Source of the DNA: a virus
IMG/VR virus record: IMGVR_UViG_3300021511_000002
Span: 1-31,860 of that record
Length of the DNA: 31,860 nucleotides
Strand: one strand, 5' to 3'
A program made the translations under genes and the position numbers. How positions within the stretch are numbered: the stretch's first letter is position 1; every line of letters begins with the position of its first letter. A model generated the notes under the pieces. The model was not told the origin of the DNA, did no database searches, and saw only the letters and a program-made list of their open reading frames with translations. Positions 1 to 7,406 of the stretch are shown piece by piece.

Positions 1-29
1 GTCCAGATAACGTATGCTATCGGCGTAAT
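1..29. repeat. Terminal direct repeat, left copy (circular closure)
   Basis: Bases 1-29 are identical to 31832-31860. A minus-strand reading frame continues in frame across the join, which is the behaviour expected of a circular or circularly permuted genome cut at an arbitrary point, not of a true phage terminal repeat. The unique length is then 31831 bp. Confidence 0.93.
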
Positions 30-339
30 CAAGCCAGCCGTAAGCAGTTACGCTTGCTAGATGGTTGCGGAAATCGATAGTAACCTCATCTAGGGCTATT
101 TTCCCACCCCAGTAACCCTCAATATGCAAAAACAATATATCGCCAAGCGCCTTTGCGGTCTCCCACTGTGCCTGGTCTATCGTCAGGGATACCGATCCGC
201 TATCTATAGCGCCTTCCCCTACACTCCCCCCGTGATTTATAGATATGTTCTTTTCTACATATTTGTCAATCACCACGAACCTGGTTAAATCGCTGGCGTC
301 CAACACCCTAATCGTTACTATGTTGCTAATATTTCCCAT
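1..339 (-). CDS. Tail hub/tip protein, N-terminal 113 codons (continues at 31831)
   Basis: This is the start of an 892-residue protein whose remaining 779 codons plus stop lie at 31831-29492. The ATG at 337-339 overlaps the end of the tape measure gene (stop 326-328) by 14 bases, so the genes are coupled. The N-terminus (MGNISNIVTIRVLDASDL) continues through a beta-rich segment with alternating hydrophobics and no signal peptide. Lying directly downstream of the tape measure is the usual place for distal-tail (Dit) and tail-associated lysin/hub (Tal) genes. The reading frame is fixed by the junction: 339 bases is exactly 113 codons, and 31831 down to 31712 is exactly 40 more before the first internal GTG. 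The ribosome site is weak (GTAGGCG), which fits coupling. Confidence 0.85.
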   Translation of the reverse strand, partial: MGNISNIVTIRVLDASDLTRFVVIDKYVEKNISINHGGSVGEGAIDSGSVSLTIDQAQWETAKALGDILFLHIEGYWGGKIALDEVTIDFRNHLASVTAYGWLDYADSIRYLD

Positions 340-3300
340 AACGCCTACCATGCCTACGCATACTTTTAGACAGCTCTTTTGTGAACTTCTGCATTGCAAT
401 TTGGGAATCACTCAATAAAATCGGATTATTAATGTTAATGTTCTGGTTTTGGTTGCCAACGCCCATTTTTACCAACATTTCGCGCACGCCTGATAACGCC
501 TGGGGATTGTCCAGTGGAATTGCCAATTCTCTGCCCGCCTCTCCGATCTGTGCTGTAATCCCGCCGGGGGTCGCTACTAGACCGCCTTGGGCAAGTTTTG
601 AGAATGCGCCTTTGGCTACACCTGCCGCAAGATAAAAGGGTATAAATTGCGCGCTTGCCGCCAACGCCGCGCCCGCGGTAGCAAAAATCCCAGCGGGGAA
701 ACCTAATGTCTTTATTGCATCTTTTGCAGCGCTTGCCATCGCCTCTGTTCTCATCATATCGATGACACCAATCAATGCACTATACATCATATCGCCCAGA
801 CCAGTGAAGAAATCCCTAAAATTCACACTGGAATCGGCGATCCATTGCCCCGTTGTTTCGCCAAGTGAAGTAAAAACAGTAGCATACGCACCCGACCAAG
901 ATTCTAATCCCGCTTGGATTTTATCTTGCATTGCCTGTGTAGCTTCTGCCCTCTTATTCTCTCCGTCGTTCTCTATTTTTGCAATGTCCTTTTGGTGTGC
1001 TTTTGTTAATTGTTTTTTCTTGTTTTGATAGCTTTTAAGCCCTTTTATATTGTCTTTTTGGAATTTGTCTAGTCTTTTCTTGGCAGCTTTCAGCTGGAGC
1101 GCAGCCTGCTTTAGACCCTTTTTGTCACCAGCTTTTTTGAATGCGTCCCGCTTCTTAGTCCATTCTTTTATATCTTTTAGAAATACTTTCTCGGCTTCTG
1201 AAGTTATACCCTTGAGTTCCCTTGCTTTATTCTTTTCTATCACTAGCTCAAGCGAAGCGGAAACCAAAAGGAAATCTGTCTTCTCTTTATTGATTTCTTT
1301 ATTCTTTTTTGCATAATCCTCAAGAGACATTTTCCCCTTGTCAAATTCTGTATCAAGCTCGTCTTGCGCTTTTTTCCACGCTTTGTTTTTGGCAGCAAGC
1401 GCCTTTTCAGACGTATCTTGATGAGCTTCAAGAATTAAGTCATATCGTTCATTTATTTCTTCAACGCGTTCCAATTCCTCCTGTGAGAGTCCTGGCGCTT
1501 GCATAGATCCGCCACCGCCACCGCCACCGTTACTTTTTTGCTGTGAAGGGCCTCCGCCTGTTCTTTTGGGTGGTTTTTTTGTTGTTCTCCCCGTTACGGT
1601 TTCATCGGCGAGTCCTTGTGTATAATTTACACCGGATTGCGTTGTAATGATTATGCTGCCATCCTTGCCGACTGTTTTCCATTCGTTTGGTTTTCCAGTT
1701 GGCAAGCTTACTTGTCCCTCGCTATACTTGTTTTCTAACTCTTTACTCTTTAATTCTTTAACTCTCGCCGCCTCTTTTTGCAGACGGGCTGCCTCTCTAG
1801 CCGCTTCCCTCAATTTGCCAACCAATCCCTGCACAGCGCCCTGTATCCCTGTTATCTGGCTTATCCATGTGCCCGAAAATTTTGCTCCATTAGCTACCAT
1901 TTCAGCATTCTTAATTTCGCTGCCAACTCCCTGCCAGCCAGCTGCCATATCCTTCATTTTACTTATGGGTTTACTGGCAAAATCTAAATCAGACATATTC
2001 ATAAGATCAGACTTGTGTTGTTTTAATGCTGCCCTATTTCTATGAATTGCTTGAATTCTTTCATCAGAAGCCTTGACACCTTTTTGCCGCAATACAACCT
2101 CCTGTGCTGTCAACCCCTTGAGCACTGCTTCCGTCGCTTCTATTGCGGTTTTGCGATCCGAAAAAGAACGCGTGCCAGTCTCCATATCATCTATCATTTG
2201 ACTGGCAAATTGCCTGGCGTTTGCAGCATGCTCTTTTTGCTCCTGGGCAAATCGCGCACGTTCTTTTGCTGCTTTTTTTAGTATATCTTCTGTGCTTTTA
2301 ACAATATTATATAATTTCGTTAACTGGCTCACAGTAAACGTTATCGCTGCCGCTAGCGCCATCATTTTGACCTGCGCACTCAATCCAGCGAAACCCCCCT
2401 TAAGATTTTTAAGAGCCTTGCTAGAACCGCCAATATGGGTGTTAAGATTGCGAAATCCCGTGACCATACGAGTTGCCATTCCACCCATCGGACCTAGTGC
2501 GGCGCGCATCACAAGCATTTGCACAGCTGCGTTTCGAATTGGTTTGGGAACGGCATCAAAAAGTCCTGTAAGACTTTTTGCTATAGCAGCTATGGGTTTT
2601 AAAACTGGAAGAACCGCCTTGCCCAGGTCAGTCAAGATTGCCATGCCTGTCTTTTTTAGCAATTTCAATTGATTTTCTATAGACTCTTTTTGAATTTCAA
2701 ATGCCCGCTGGGTTTCGCCAGTTTTATCCATACGCGATCTGACTTCTGTTAGCTTTTCGAATTGATTAACCAGCGCCTTGACTGCCTTTTGTGCCCTGAT
2801 ACTAGGAATGATTGCCTTCCAATCTTGTGCCGAAAGATTCGCTGCCTTTAATTTCCCGATTGTCTTTATAATCCCATCAGCCTGGACATCTATAGTAATC
2901 CCCAGCTCTTCGAGGCGTTTTTTTGCACCTGTACTAGGAGCGTCTAAAGACAGTATAGCCCGATTCATAGCCGACATTGCCCGCGGTGTTTTTATTCCTG
3001 CCAATGTAAGCGTTGCAATGGTTGACATGAGATCTTTTAATGGAATTTTTGCCATATTGGCGCTTGAAACGATTTGCCCGATTGATGACGCCAATTCAGG
3101 CATAGTTGTTTTGCCTAACTTTACTGTGTTGAACATTGTATCATAAACGTTTGTCAATTCGCTTGTTTCGAGCTTATACGCGTTAAGAATAGTTGTTCCC
3201 AAATCGGCAGCTTCGCGAACTGAAGTCAAACCACCCATAGCAGCATAACTCGCAACCCGAAGCGCCTCAAACATCTGCTCATTCCCATGCCCTGCGGACT

Positions 3301-3601
3301 GCAGATCATACATGCCCGCGGTTAGGTCCCCAAAATCAATAGGAATATCAGACATTGCCCGCAGTTTCTTTTCCATTCGCGGTAGAGTTCTCGCCGCGGT
3401 CTCATCCATGAGGGTAGCAACATCGCGCAGTCCAGTATCCAGCTCGGTCAGCCCGCTAATTAATTGACTGGCAAATGGGATCGCATTAAGCGCAAGCATC
3501 GCGCCCTGGATATTCTGCAATCCGCCTACGGAAGATTGTATTTTTTGCTGACTCTCAGCCGAGTCAACCGAAATCTTAATCTTAATGTGGTTTTCTGCCA
3601 T
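326..3601 (-). CDS. Tail tape measure protein
   Basis: A 1091-residue protein that sets tail length and is expected inside the tail tube. Residues ~50-230 resemble the TP901/PhageMin_Tail region (helical, with the segments TAGMYDLQSAGHG, REAADLGTTILNAYKL and KTPRAMSAMNRAILSLDAP). Residues ~440-640 and ~700-900 are long charged coiled-coil-like helices separated by a Gly/Ser-rich linker (~680-710). Near the C-terminus are a hydrophobic, membrane-insertion-like segment (~985-1025) and the common tape-measure ending AQGGLV...IGEAGRELAIPL. At roughly 0.15 nm per residue the tail would be about 160 nm. The only ribosome-site-like sequence is a run of 11 G directly before the ATG. Confidence 0.93.
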   Translation of the reverse strand: MAENHIKIKISVDSAESQQKIQSSVGGLQNIQGAMLALNAIPFASQLISGLTELDTGLRDVATLMDETAARTLPRMEKKLRAMSDIPIDFGDLTAGMYDLQSAGHGNEQMFEALRVASYAAMGGLTSVREAADLGTTILNAYKLETSELTNVYDTMFNTVKLGKTTMPELASSIGQIVSSANMAKIPLKDLMSTIATLTLAGIKTPRAMSAMNRAILSLDAPSTGAKKRLEELGITIDVQADGIIKTIGKLKAANLSAQDWKAIIPSIRAQKAVKALVNQFEKLTEVRSRMDKTGETQRAFEIQKESIENQLKLLKKTGMAILTDLGKAVLPVLKPIAAIAKSLTGLFDAVPKPIRNAAVQMLVMRAALGPMGGMATRMVTGFRNLNTHIGGSSKALKNLKGGFAGLSAQVKMMALAAAITFTVSQLTKLYNIVKSTEDILKKAAKERARFAQEQKEHAANARQFASQMIDDMETGTRSFSDRKTAIEATEAVLKGLTAQEVVLRQKGVKASDERIQAIHRNRAALKQHKSDLMNMSDLDFASKPISKMKDMAAGWQGVGSEIKNAEMVANGAKFSGTWISQITGIQGAVQGLVGKLREAAREAARLQKEAARVKELKSKELENKYSEGQVSLPTGKPNEWKTVGKDGSIIITTQSGVNYTQGLADETVTGRTTKKPPKRTGGGPSQQKSNGGGGGGGSMQAPGLSQEELERVEEINERYDLILEAHQDTSEKALAAKNKAWKKAQDELDTEFDKGKMSLEDYAKKNKEINKEKTDFLLVSASLELVIEKNKARELKGITSEAEKVFLKDIKEWTKKRDAFKKAGDKKGLKQAALQLKAAKKRLDKFQKDNIKGLKSYQNKKKQLTKAHQKDIAKIENDGENKRAEATQAMQDKIQAGLESWSGAYATVFTSLGETTGQWIADSSVNFRDFFTGLGDMMYSALIGVIDMMRTEAMASAAKDAIKTLGFPAGIFATAGAALAASAQFIPFYLAAGVAKGAFSKLAQGGLVATPGGITAQIGEAGRELAIPLDNPQALSGVREMLVKMGVGNQNQNININNPILLSDSQIAMQKFTKELSKSMRRHGRRYGKY

Positions 3602-3602
3602 G

Positions 3603-3613
3603 CCCCCCCCCCC
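3603..3613 (-). promoter_or_regulatory. G11 tract acting as ribosome site of the tape measure gene
   Basis: On the minus strand 11 consecutive G end one base before the ATG of the tape measure gene. No other AGGAG-like sequence lies between the upstream stop (3623) and the start. A change in tract length would alter pairing and spacing to the start. Confidence 0.5.
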
Positions 3614-3622
3614 TTACTTGAC

Positions 3623-3838
3623 TTATTCTCCGCTAAAAACCTTCACCAATATATCAATAACAGTATTAACAGGGTTCGCCTTATATTTTTCAATCTGTCT
3701 ATCTATTCCATATTGATATAATAAAGTCAACCTGGTCAAAGGCTGGATTGTTATGTATTCCCAGCTCCAGCCATATTCGGCGATTAGCGCTTCTAACATC
3801 TCAATCGTTCTGTCAACTACGATCATTTCCCACTCCAC
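3623..3838 (-). CDS. Tail assembly chaperone, frameshift extension (gpT-like)
   Basis: A 71-residue open frame (GTG start MEWEMIVVDRTIEML) that lies -1 relative to the preceding chaperone gene. The frame is open back through the slippery run at 3850-3859 (it reads ...KKKVIDPVEWEMIVV), so it is more likely made as the C-terminal part of a ~233-residue fusion than on its own. Its place between tail tube gene and tape measure is that of lambda gpG/gpGT and its relatives, which chaperone the tape measure. The sequence is helical, with EALIAEYGWSWEYI similar in feel to other T-domains. Independent initiation at the GTG is possible but less likely. Confidence 0.75.
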   Translation of the reverse strand: MEWEMIVVDRTIEMLEALIAEYGWSWEYITIQPLTRLTLLYQYGIDRQIEKYKANPVNTVIDILVKVFSGE

Positions 3839-3846
3839 AGGGTCTA

Positions 3847-4323
3847 TTACTTTTTTTTTCCCTCTTTTTGATTTGTGAAATGTCGCCCGAAAAAAGCAGC
3901 ATCCGTAAAAAGGTCAACACAGTTTTTTTCGATTTCATCTCGAATCGCGCTGATCCCATAATCCTCAATTAACGTTGCCCAAAAAAGCGCAGATAATCTC
4001 TCAATCACTGGAGTTGGCTTTGGTTCGCTATGCTCATCCTGTCGTAGATATATATAGAGCAACCGCTGAAAGATAGACACGAAATGATTAGATTCCTGTT
4101 CCGTTAGATCTATTTTGCCGCGCCCCCGATCCTTTATGGAATCAAAAATCATGCCAATTTCTGTTAGCAAGCCCAGTTGCTGCATTAGAAAAAACCCGCG
4201 GTAATTCAAACAATGGAACTCTAAATCCAAAAAAGTAAAGGTCTCCCTGATGCTTGCTTCGGCATTCTTGACAACCTGGAGATACTTGGCATTGTTAATT
4301 TTTTTCGCCTTCGTTTCGTTCAT
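3847..4323 (-). CDS. Tail assembly chaperone (gpG-like)
   Basis: A 158-residue, mostly helical, acidic protein. Not recognised by sequence, but identified by position (tail tube > this > frameshifted ORF > tape measure) and by its 3' end. The last codons GGA AAA AAA AAG TAA contain the classical -1 slippery heptamer A AAA AAG, which lets a fraction of ribosomes read into the 3623-3838 frame. Ribosome site AGGAGTG lies 8 bases before the ATG. A 480-base non-coding gap separates it from the tail tube gene upstream, unusual in this compact genome. Confidence 0.75.
   Translation of the reverse strand: MNETKAKKINNAKYLQVVKNAEASIRETFTFLDLEFHCLNYRGFFLMQQLGLLTEIGMIFDSIKDRGRGKIDLTEQESNHFVSIFQRLLYIYLRQDEHSEPKPTPVIERLSALFWATLIEDYGISAIRDEIEKNCVDLFTDAAFFGRHFTNQKEGKKK
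3850..3859 (-). promoter_or_regulatory. -1 ribosomal frameshift site (A AAA AAG)
   Basis: On the minus strand A9-G ends the gpG-like gene. The zero-frame codons AAA AAG fall in the dnaX-type heptamer A AAA AAG, and the -1 frame is open for 233 codons in total. This arrangement is well established for siphovirus tail chaperones. Confidence 0.75.
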
Positions 4324-4375
4324 TTCTACACTCCTGTCTCAGTGTTTAAAAAATCGTCAAAAAACCTCGTTTTTA

Positions 4376-4395
4376 ACCCGCTCTGTCAGCGAGTC
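4376..4395 (-). repeat. CGCTGACAGAGCGG repeat, copy 1
   Basis: The minus strand reads GACTCGCTGACAGAGCGGGT, a short imperfect hairpin (CGCT/AGCG). Near-identical to 28037-28054 on the plus strand and related to 4501-4519. Confidence 0.6.
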
Positions 4396-4438
4396 TGTGA
4401 AAAAACCGCTTCAAACCCGCATGGTTGCGTTGTTTAAA

Positions 4439-4496
4439 GCAAGACAACGGTATACTGTCATCTCTCAAGTCCCCAATCACGATATACCGTCATCTC
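4439..4496 (-). repeat. Palindromic repeat R1, two copies
   Basis: Copies at 4439-4464 (minus: GATGACAGTATACCGTTGTC) and 4475-4496 (minus: GATGACGGTATATCGTGATT). Both share the GATGAC lead and the TATA-centred palindrome seen at 19.4-19.6 and 26.5 kb. Confidence 0.65.
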
Positions 4497-4500
4497 TCGC

Positions 4501-4519
4501 CGACCCGCTCTGTAGGCGA
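4501..4519 (-). repeat. CGCTGACAGAGCGG repeat, diverged copy
   Basis: The minus strand reads TCGCCTACAGAGCGGGTCG, sharing ACAGAGCGGGT with the copy at 4376. Confidence 0.4.
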
Positions 4520-4628
4520 ATAGCTTGGCAACCAACATTTTCTGCCCTTGTAACTGACTGTCTTTCAACACGTTACACTCGCTTCATTTTTTTATTTTTA
4601 CGCAACTTTTTTCCTCTTTTTTTTCATT

Positions 4629-4653
4629 CGCAAACCACGCTATAGCGTCGTTT
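4629..4653 (-). repeat. Palindromic repeat R1
   Basis: The minus strand contains ACGCTATAGCGTGGTTTGCG, identical over these 20 bases to the copy at 19437-19456. The central 12 bases are a perfect palindrome. Confidence 0.75.
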
Positions 4654-4759
4654 CGGCGTCCATTCTAAGCGCACAAAAAGATTTTTTAATAGCATAGCAT
4701 CAAAAAACATTTTTCTTGTTTCCCGTGCGTTTTAGACGCCCTCTACGCCGTTTTTTTGT

Positions 4760-4777
4760 TTGGCATGGTTTTTGTTC
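4760..4777 (+). promoter_or_regulatory. Oriented sigma-54-like motif, copy 1
   Basis: TTGGCATGGTTTTTGTTC: GG and the TTGT step are 12 bases apart, as in -24/-12 elements. Reads against all genes. It is in non-coding DNA, 28 bases from the next copy. Confidence 0.5.
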
Positions 4778-4787
4778 GCCTTTTTCG

Positions 4788-4805
4788 TTGGCACAGTTCT
4801 TGCTT
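4788..4805 (+). promoter_or_regulatory. Oriented sigma-54-like motif, copy 2
   Basis: TTGGCACAGTTCTTGCTT is a near-perfect -24/-12 element (TGGCAC-N5-TTGC). It overlaps the stop codon of the tail tube gene on the other strand. Confidence 0.55.
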
Positions 4806-5625
4806 AGTAAGGCTTGGCAATTCCAGAAGTTACTGAATCCCACGTGCTATCGTCTCCGCTCGTTCCATCGCTCCTGGGATAGAGCAACACTTTTAGAGTC
4901 AGCGGTTTCTGAAAAGTATGCGCCGAAATGTCAACGCTACTTTTCTCAGAAATAAAACAGCGATATAAACTGTAAAGCGTTATCGTATCTTTTCCGCCCG
5001 CGGTCCTGCCATACGATGTTATGTTGAGTTTTATTAATCCAGGCAGATCATCTAGCTTATGTGTGATCTGGATATTGTCAGTTCCCGCGACAGCATAAAG
5101 ATAAGTAGCCTGACATTGAGTCAAAGTTTCCGCCGCTGCAAATGTAACCACCGCGCCAGCTAGACTATACGATTCTCCCACCACTTCGCTGCCAACCGCC
5201 ACCTCTTTATATCTTATATATTCGCGAGTTCCTGCAACATGCTTGTCCACAATTAATACGCAATCCAAAGACGGCGGATTTGCGAGTGTAAATGTTGGCG
5301 GCGCCCCTGCGGGAGTTATTGTTTCTGGTTTTGTAATCTCGTAACCAGCTACCGCGCCAACTGTCGCGCCTGAAAGAAGTGCCTCGATATCCGGCGAAAC
5401 GCCAAAAAGTGAAATCGTAGCCTCCTCCTCTAGATGCATGGTAACACCTGGAATCGTATTTCGCAAATTGACTGTGCTTTCGTCAGTTATTGTTTTCTGT
5501 TTCGAGCCAATTTTTAAATCTTTAACCTGATAAGCTCCATAAAAAATATTCCCGTCTATGTCCTTGATTCCGCAGATCGGAAATCTGCCATACTCGGTTA
5601 TTGGTGTTCCTCTGCTTACGCCCAT
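4804..5625 (-). CDS. Major tail (tube) protein
   Basis: A 273-residue, beta-rich protein. It begins MGVSRGTPITEYGRFPICGIK with alternating strands. A Gly/Ala/Pro-rich linker (residues ~85-110, ITPAGAPPTFTLANPP) is followed by a strand-rich domain (ESYSLAGAVVTFAAAETLTQ) that resembles an Ig-like insertion, and the C-terminal part completes the tube fold. Size and position (after the tail-completion proteins and before the chaperones) are those of a siphovirus tail tube protein. Strong ribosome site AAAGGAG. No family motif is diagnostic, so the call rests on order and fold-like pattern. Confidence 0.75.
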   Translation of the reverse strand: MGVSRGTPITEYGRFPICGIKDIDGNIFYGAYQVKDLKIGSKQKTITDESTVNLRNTIPGVTMHLEEEATISLFGVSPDIEALLSGATVGAVAGYEITKPETITPAGAPPTFTLANPPSLDCVLIVDKHVAGTREYIRYKEVAVGSEVVGESYSLAGAVVTFAAAETLTQCQATYLYAVAGTDNIQITHKLDDLPGLIKLNITSYGRTAGGKDTITLYSLYRCFISEKSSVDISAHTFQKPLTLKVLLYPRSDGTSGDDSTWDSVTSGIAKPY

Positions 5626-5643
5626 TTTTCACTCCTTTTTTTA

Positions 5644-6096
5644 CTACTTACGCCAGGTTTTACTAGCAGTAGCACGGTAGTTTATATCAAATTCTGTATG
5701 TCTTTCTACTTTTGCTTGCCCTTTATATGTTAATGTCACATAACCACACTCCATACTGGGATTATAACAGTCGAGAACGTTGGAAGGCAAAAATCCGGAT
5801 AACAAATCAAAAAGCACGCCAGCCCGAAGTGAATCTTGCATACTTTCCTCTGCGCGATCAATTATACGATTGACCAATGTTAACCTAACCGTGATCTCAA
5901 GAAACCCTTCCTCTGTTTTCTCGGCGCATTTCCAAATCGCCATATATAGCCCAATTGGAGCTGGTATGCTCATGTCGTCATGCACAAAAACCTCAATATC
6001 CGCTATATAAGGATAGTCCACAAGTCCTTTATGATTATCTATCATGGTTTTTATGTCATATCTAACCTGACTTAGTAGGCTATAAACATTTATCAT
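5644..6096 (-). CDS. Tail terminator/completion protein candidate
   Basis: 150 residues, alpha/beta, starting MINVYSLLSQVRYDIKTMI. Not recognised directly. Lying between a Mu gpG/phage_tail_S-like protein and the tail tube gene, with a size near 150 residues, it fits the tail terminator that caps the tube at the neck. The start ATG overlaps the end of the upstream gene (AGATGATAAATG), indicating translational coupling. Confidence 0.5.
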   Translation of the reverse strand: MINVYSLLSQVRYDIKTMIDNHKGLVDYPYIADIEVFVHDDMSIPAPIGLYMAIWKCAEKTEEGFLEITVRLTLVNRIIDRAEESMQDSLRAGVLFDLLSGFLPSNVLDCYNPSMECGYVTLTYKGQAKVERHTEFDINYRATASKTWRK

Positions 6097-6527
6097 CTAT
6101 TTATTAGTTTATTTAAGTGTCTTTTAACCATATTAATGACTCTCCGTTCAGATTTTTTATCCGCAATGAAAAAAGGACGCGCTGGAACGCCATGCCCAAA
6201 TTGATGTTTCTCAGCATAATGTATATATGGCATGCCAATGTTAAGATCTTTCCCCTCTCTTATATATCTCCCAGGCCGAAGCGCTGCCTTACGCATTTCG
6301 CCCGTCCTCACCAGTATACTCTTTTTGCCATATCCACTTGCAATTTTCTCAGCTAAATAGCCCGCGCTGAGCGGCGCCCAGTTTTGTTGTTTAAATTGTC
6401 GCCTGATAGAGCGCCTGACTTCCAGGTCAACCGTTGACGCAAGAATTTCGAACACTTTTACACCTACCCCCCCCATGAGTCTTTTCATTTTTTCTGAAAC
6501 CTCAACCAGACCCTCTATTTTTATCAT
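6093..6527 (-). CDS. Phage virion morphogenesis protein (Phage_tail_S / Mu gpG-like)
   Basis: 144 residues. The central signature WAPLSAGYLAEKIASGYGKK, followed by ILVRTGEMRKAAL and by HYAEKHQFG...VPARPFF, is typical of the phage virion morphogenesis family (Pfam Phage_tail_S), a neck/head-tail joining component. The ATG overlaps the stop of the upstream gene (ATGA), so the neck genes are translated together. Eight consecutive G on the minus strand encode Gly residues near position 19 and could slip. Confidence 0.85.
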   Translation of the reverse strand: MIKIEGLVEVSEKMKRLMGGVGVKVFEILASTVDLEVRRSIRRQFKQQNWAPLSAGYLAEKIASGYGKKSILVRTGEMRKAALRPGRYIREGKDLNIGMPYIHYAEKHQFGHGVPARPFFIADKKSERRVINMVKRHLNKLINR

Positions 6528-6919
6528 CTCTCTATCCTTGCCGACCCAATTTTTCGCAAATCCGCACCATAGCTATCCCAAGAAACCCGTCCCATCTGGA
6601 TGCGCGAAGCCATTCTATCCCGTTCACGCATCCGTTTTTTTAAATCTTCCGAGCCGATTAGCATGCTATTCCGATCATGTATCCGCTGCAATAATTCACA
6701 AATTGCAACCTGTCTATACATTTCTTGCATAGCATCAGGAGCTGAACCCGCATCCCAAATATCAAAAAACTGTGAGAAGTTGGCATGAAATCTCGCTTTC
6801 AAATTCACTTCCGCGAAATCAAGGCAAGACTCTATATCCACATCCGTCCATGCAGTGGTCGCAGCAATCATTTTCAGACGATCGTTAATACTACTAACGG
6901 TAACTCCCCACCATGCCAT
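6524..6919 (-). CDS. Head-tail connector, Mu gp36-like (DUF1320-like)
   Basis: 131 residues, helical, starting MAWWGVTVSSINDRLKMIAA, with the pattern of connector proteins that sit under the portal (helical N-terminus, FAEVNLKARFHANF, C-terminal YGADLRKIGSARIE). Similar in length and layout to Mu gp36/DUF1320. It overlaps the following gene by four bases. The start lies only a few bases after the upstream stop, with no strong ribosome site. Confidence 0.65.
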   Translation of the reverse strand: MAWWGVTVSSINDRLKMIAATTAWTDVDIESCLDFAEVNLKARFHANFSQFFDIWDAGSAPDAMQEMYRQVAICELLQRIHDRNSMLIGSEDLKKRMRERDRMASRIQMGRVSWDSYGADLRKIGSARIER

Positions 6920-6922
6920 GTT

Positions 6923-7402
6923 TTATTTTCCCGCTCTCTTTTTTGGCACGATTTTTCTTGAAAAAACCCGTTTTCCCAAAAAAGTCGTATATGTATTCCC
7001 TTCCAGCTCCTTGCCATATTTGTTTATTAAATATTTAAGAAACCACTCAATGGCGACCAAAACATAATCCCAGATGTGATCGGGTAAATCCCAACCAATA
7101 ACAACCTCAACAAAATATTCAAGAACCGAGACTATAAACTCAGCACGCTCTGCTTTGGCAAGGTTTTTGCTAACGCTCCAAACGATCTGAACTAAAGCAT
7201 AGCCCAATTCCAGCACCATCTTCGCAGACCATTCACCTTTTACGATGCTTTTGATGCTTTTCTCAATCACGGCAAAATGTGCATGGTATTCTGAATACTT
7301 TTCCTTGTATTTTTTCAAAACTGCTGCGTTTTTCGCCTCTTTTGACAGGTTTTTTCTTGCCAAGTTCGCTGCCTGCTTAATTTTGTGTAGTTGTAAATTC
7401 AT
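6923..7402 (-). CDS. Hypothetical protein, helical
   Basis: 159 residues, not recognised. The first ~60 residues are Lys/Ala-rich helix (KIKQAANLARKNLSKEAKNA). Residues ~65-135 hold three hydrophobic stretches (MVLELGYALVQIVWSV, FIVSVLEYFVEVVIGW, WDYVLVAIEWFLKYLI) that are amphipathic helices or membrane-associated. The C-terminus is basic (PKKRAGK). Ribosome site AAGGAG. It sits between the lysis cassette and the neck genes. Two sigma-54-like motifs (6943 and 7155) are embedded in the gene on the opposite strand. Confidence 0.7.
   Translation of the reverse strand: MNLQLHKIKQAANLARKNLSKEAKNAAVLKKYKEKYSEYHAHFAVIEKSIKSIVKGEWSAKMVLELGYALVQIVWSVSKNLAKAERAEFIVSVLEYFVEVVIGWDLPDHIWDYVLVAIEWFLKYLINKYGKELEGNTYTTFLGKRVFSRKIVPKKRAGK
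6943..6960 (+). promoter_or_regulatory. Oriented sigma-54-like motif, weaker copy
   Basis: TTGGCACGATTTTTCTTG has a perfect -24 half, but the -12 half is TTTC instead of TTGC. Embedded at the 3' end of the 6923-7402 gene. Confidence 0.35.
7155..7172 (+). promoter_or_regulatory. Oriented sigma-54-like motif
   Basis: TTGGCAAGGTTTTTGCTA has GG/GC spacing exactly 12. On the coding strand it encodes SKNLAK, a different codon phase from other copies. Confidence 0.5.
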
Positions 7403-7406
7403 TTTT

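Larger units (their letters stand above)
4324..4803. other. 480-bp non-coding gap inside the tail operon
   Basis: No convincing gene. The segment is AT-rich with T/A runs and carries three copies of the palindromic repeat (4439-4464, 4475-4496, 4629-4653). It also has two copies of a CGCT...AGCG repeat (4376-4395, 4501-4519), a second palindrome (4414-4436, CCCGCATGGTTGCG with flanking AAAC/GTTT), and two tandem sigma-54-like motifs at its right edge. A 37-codon minus-strand frame starting GTG near 4571 is probably fortuitous because it consists largely of repeat sequence. Confidence 0.7.

Noticed and set aside
381-2672. Several plus-strand open frames opposite the tape measure gene
   Set aside because: Shadows of a long well-supported gene; no ribosome sites and Pro/Ser/Cys-rich translations.
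4440-4571. Short peptides (e.g. MTVYRDWGLER) encoded by R1 repeats on several strands
   Set aside because: Same peptides appear wherever the repeat occurs and in changing frames, so they follow from repeat DNA, not from protein selection.
5246-5256. Second DnaA-box-like sequence (TTGTCCACA)
   Set aside because: Inside the tail tube gene, imperfect, and isolated; expected by chance.
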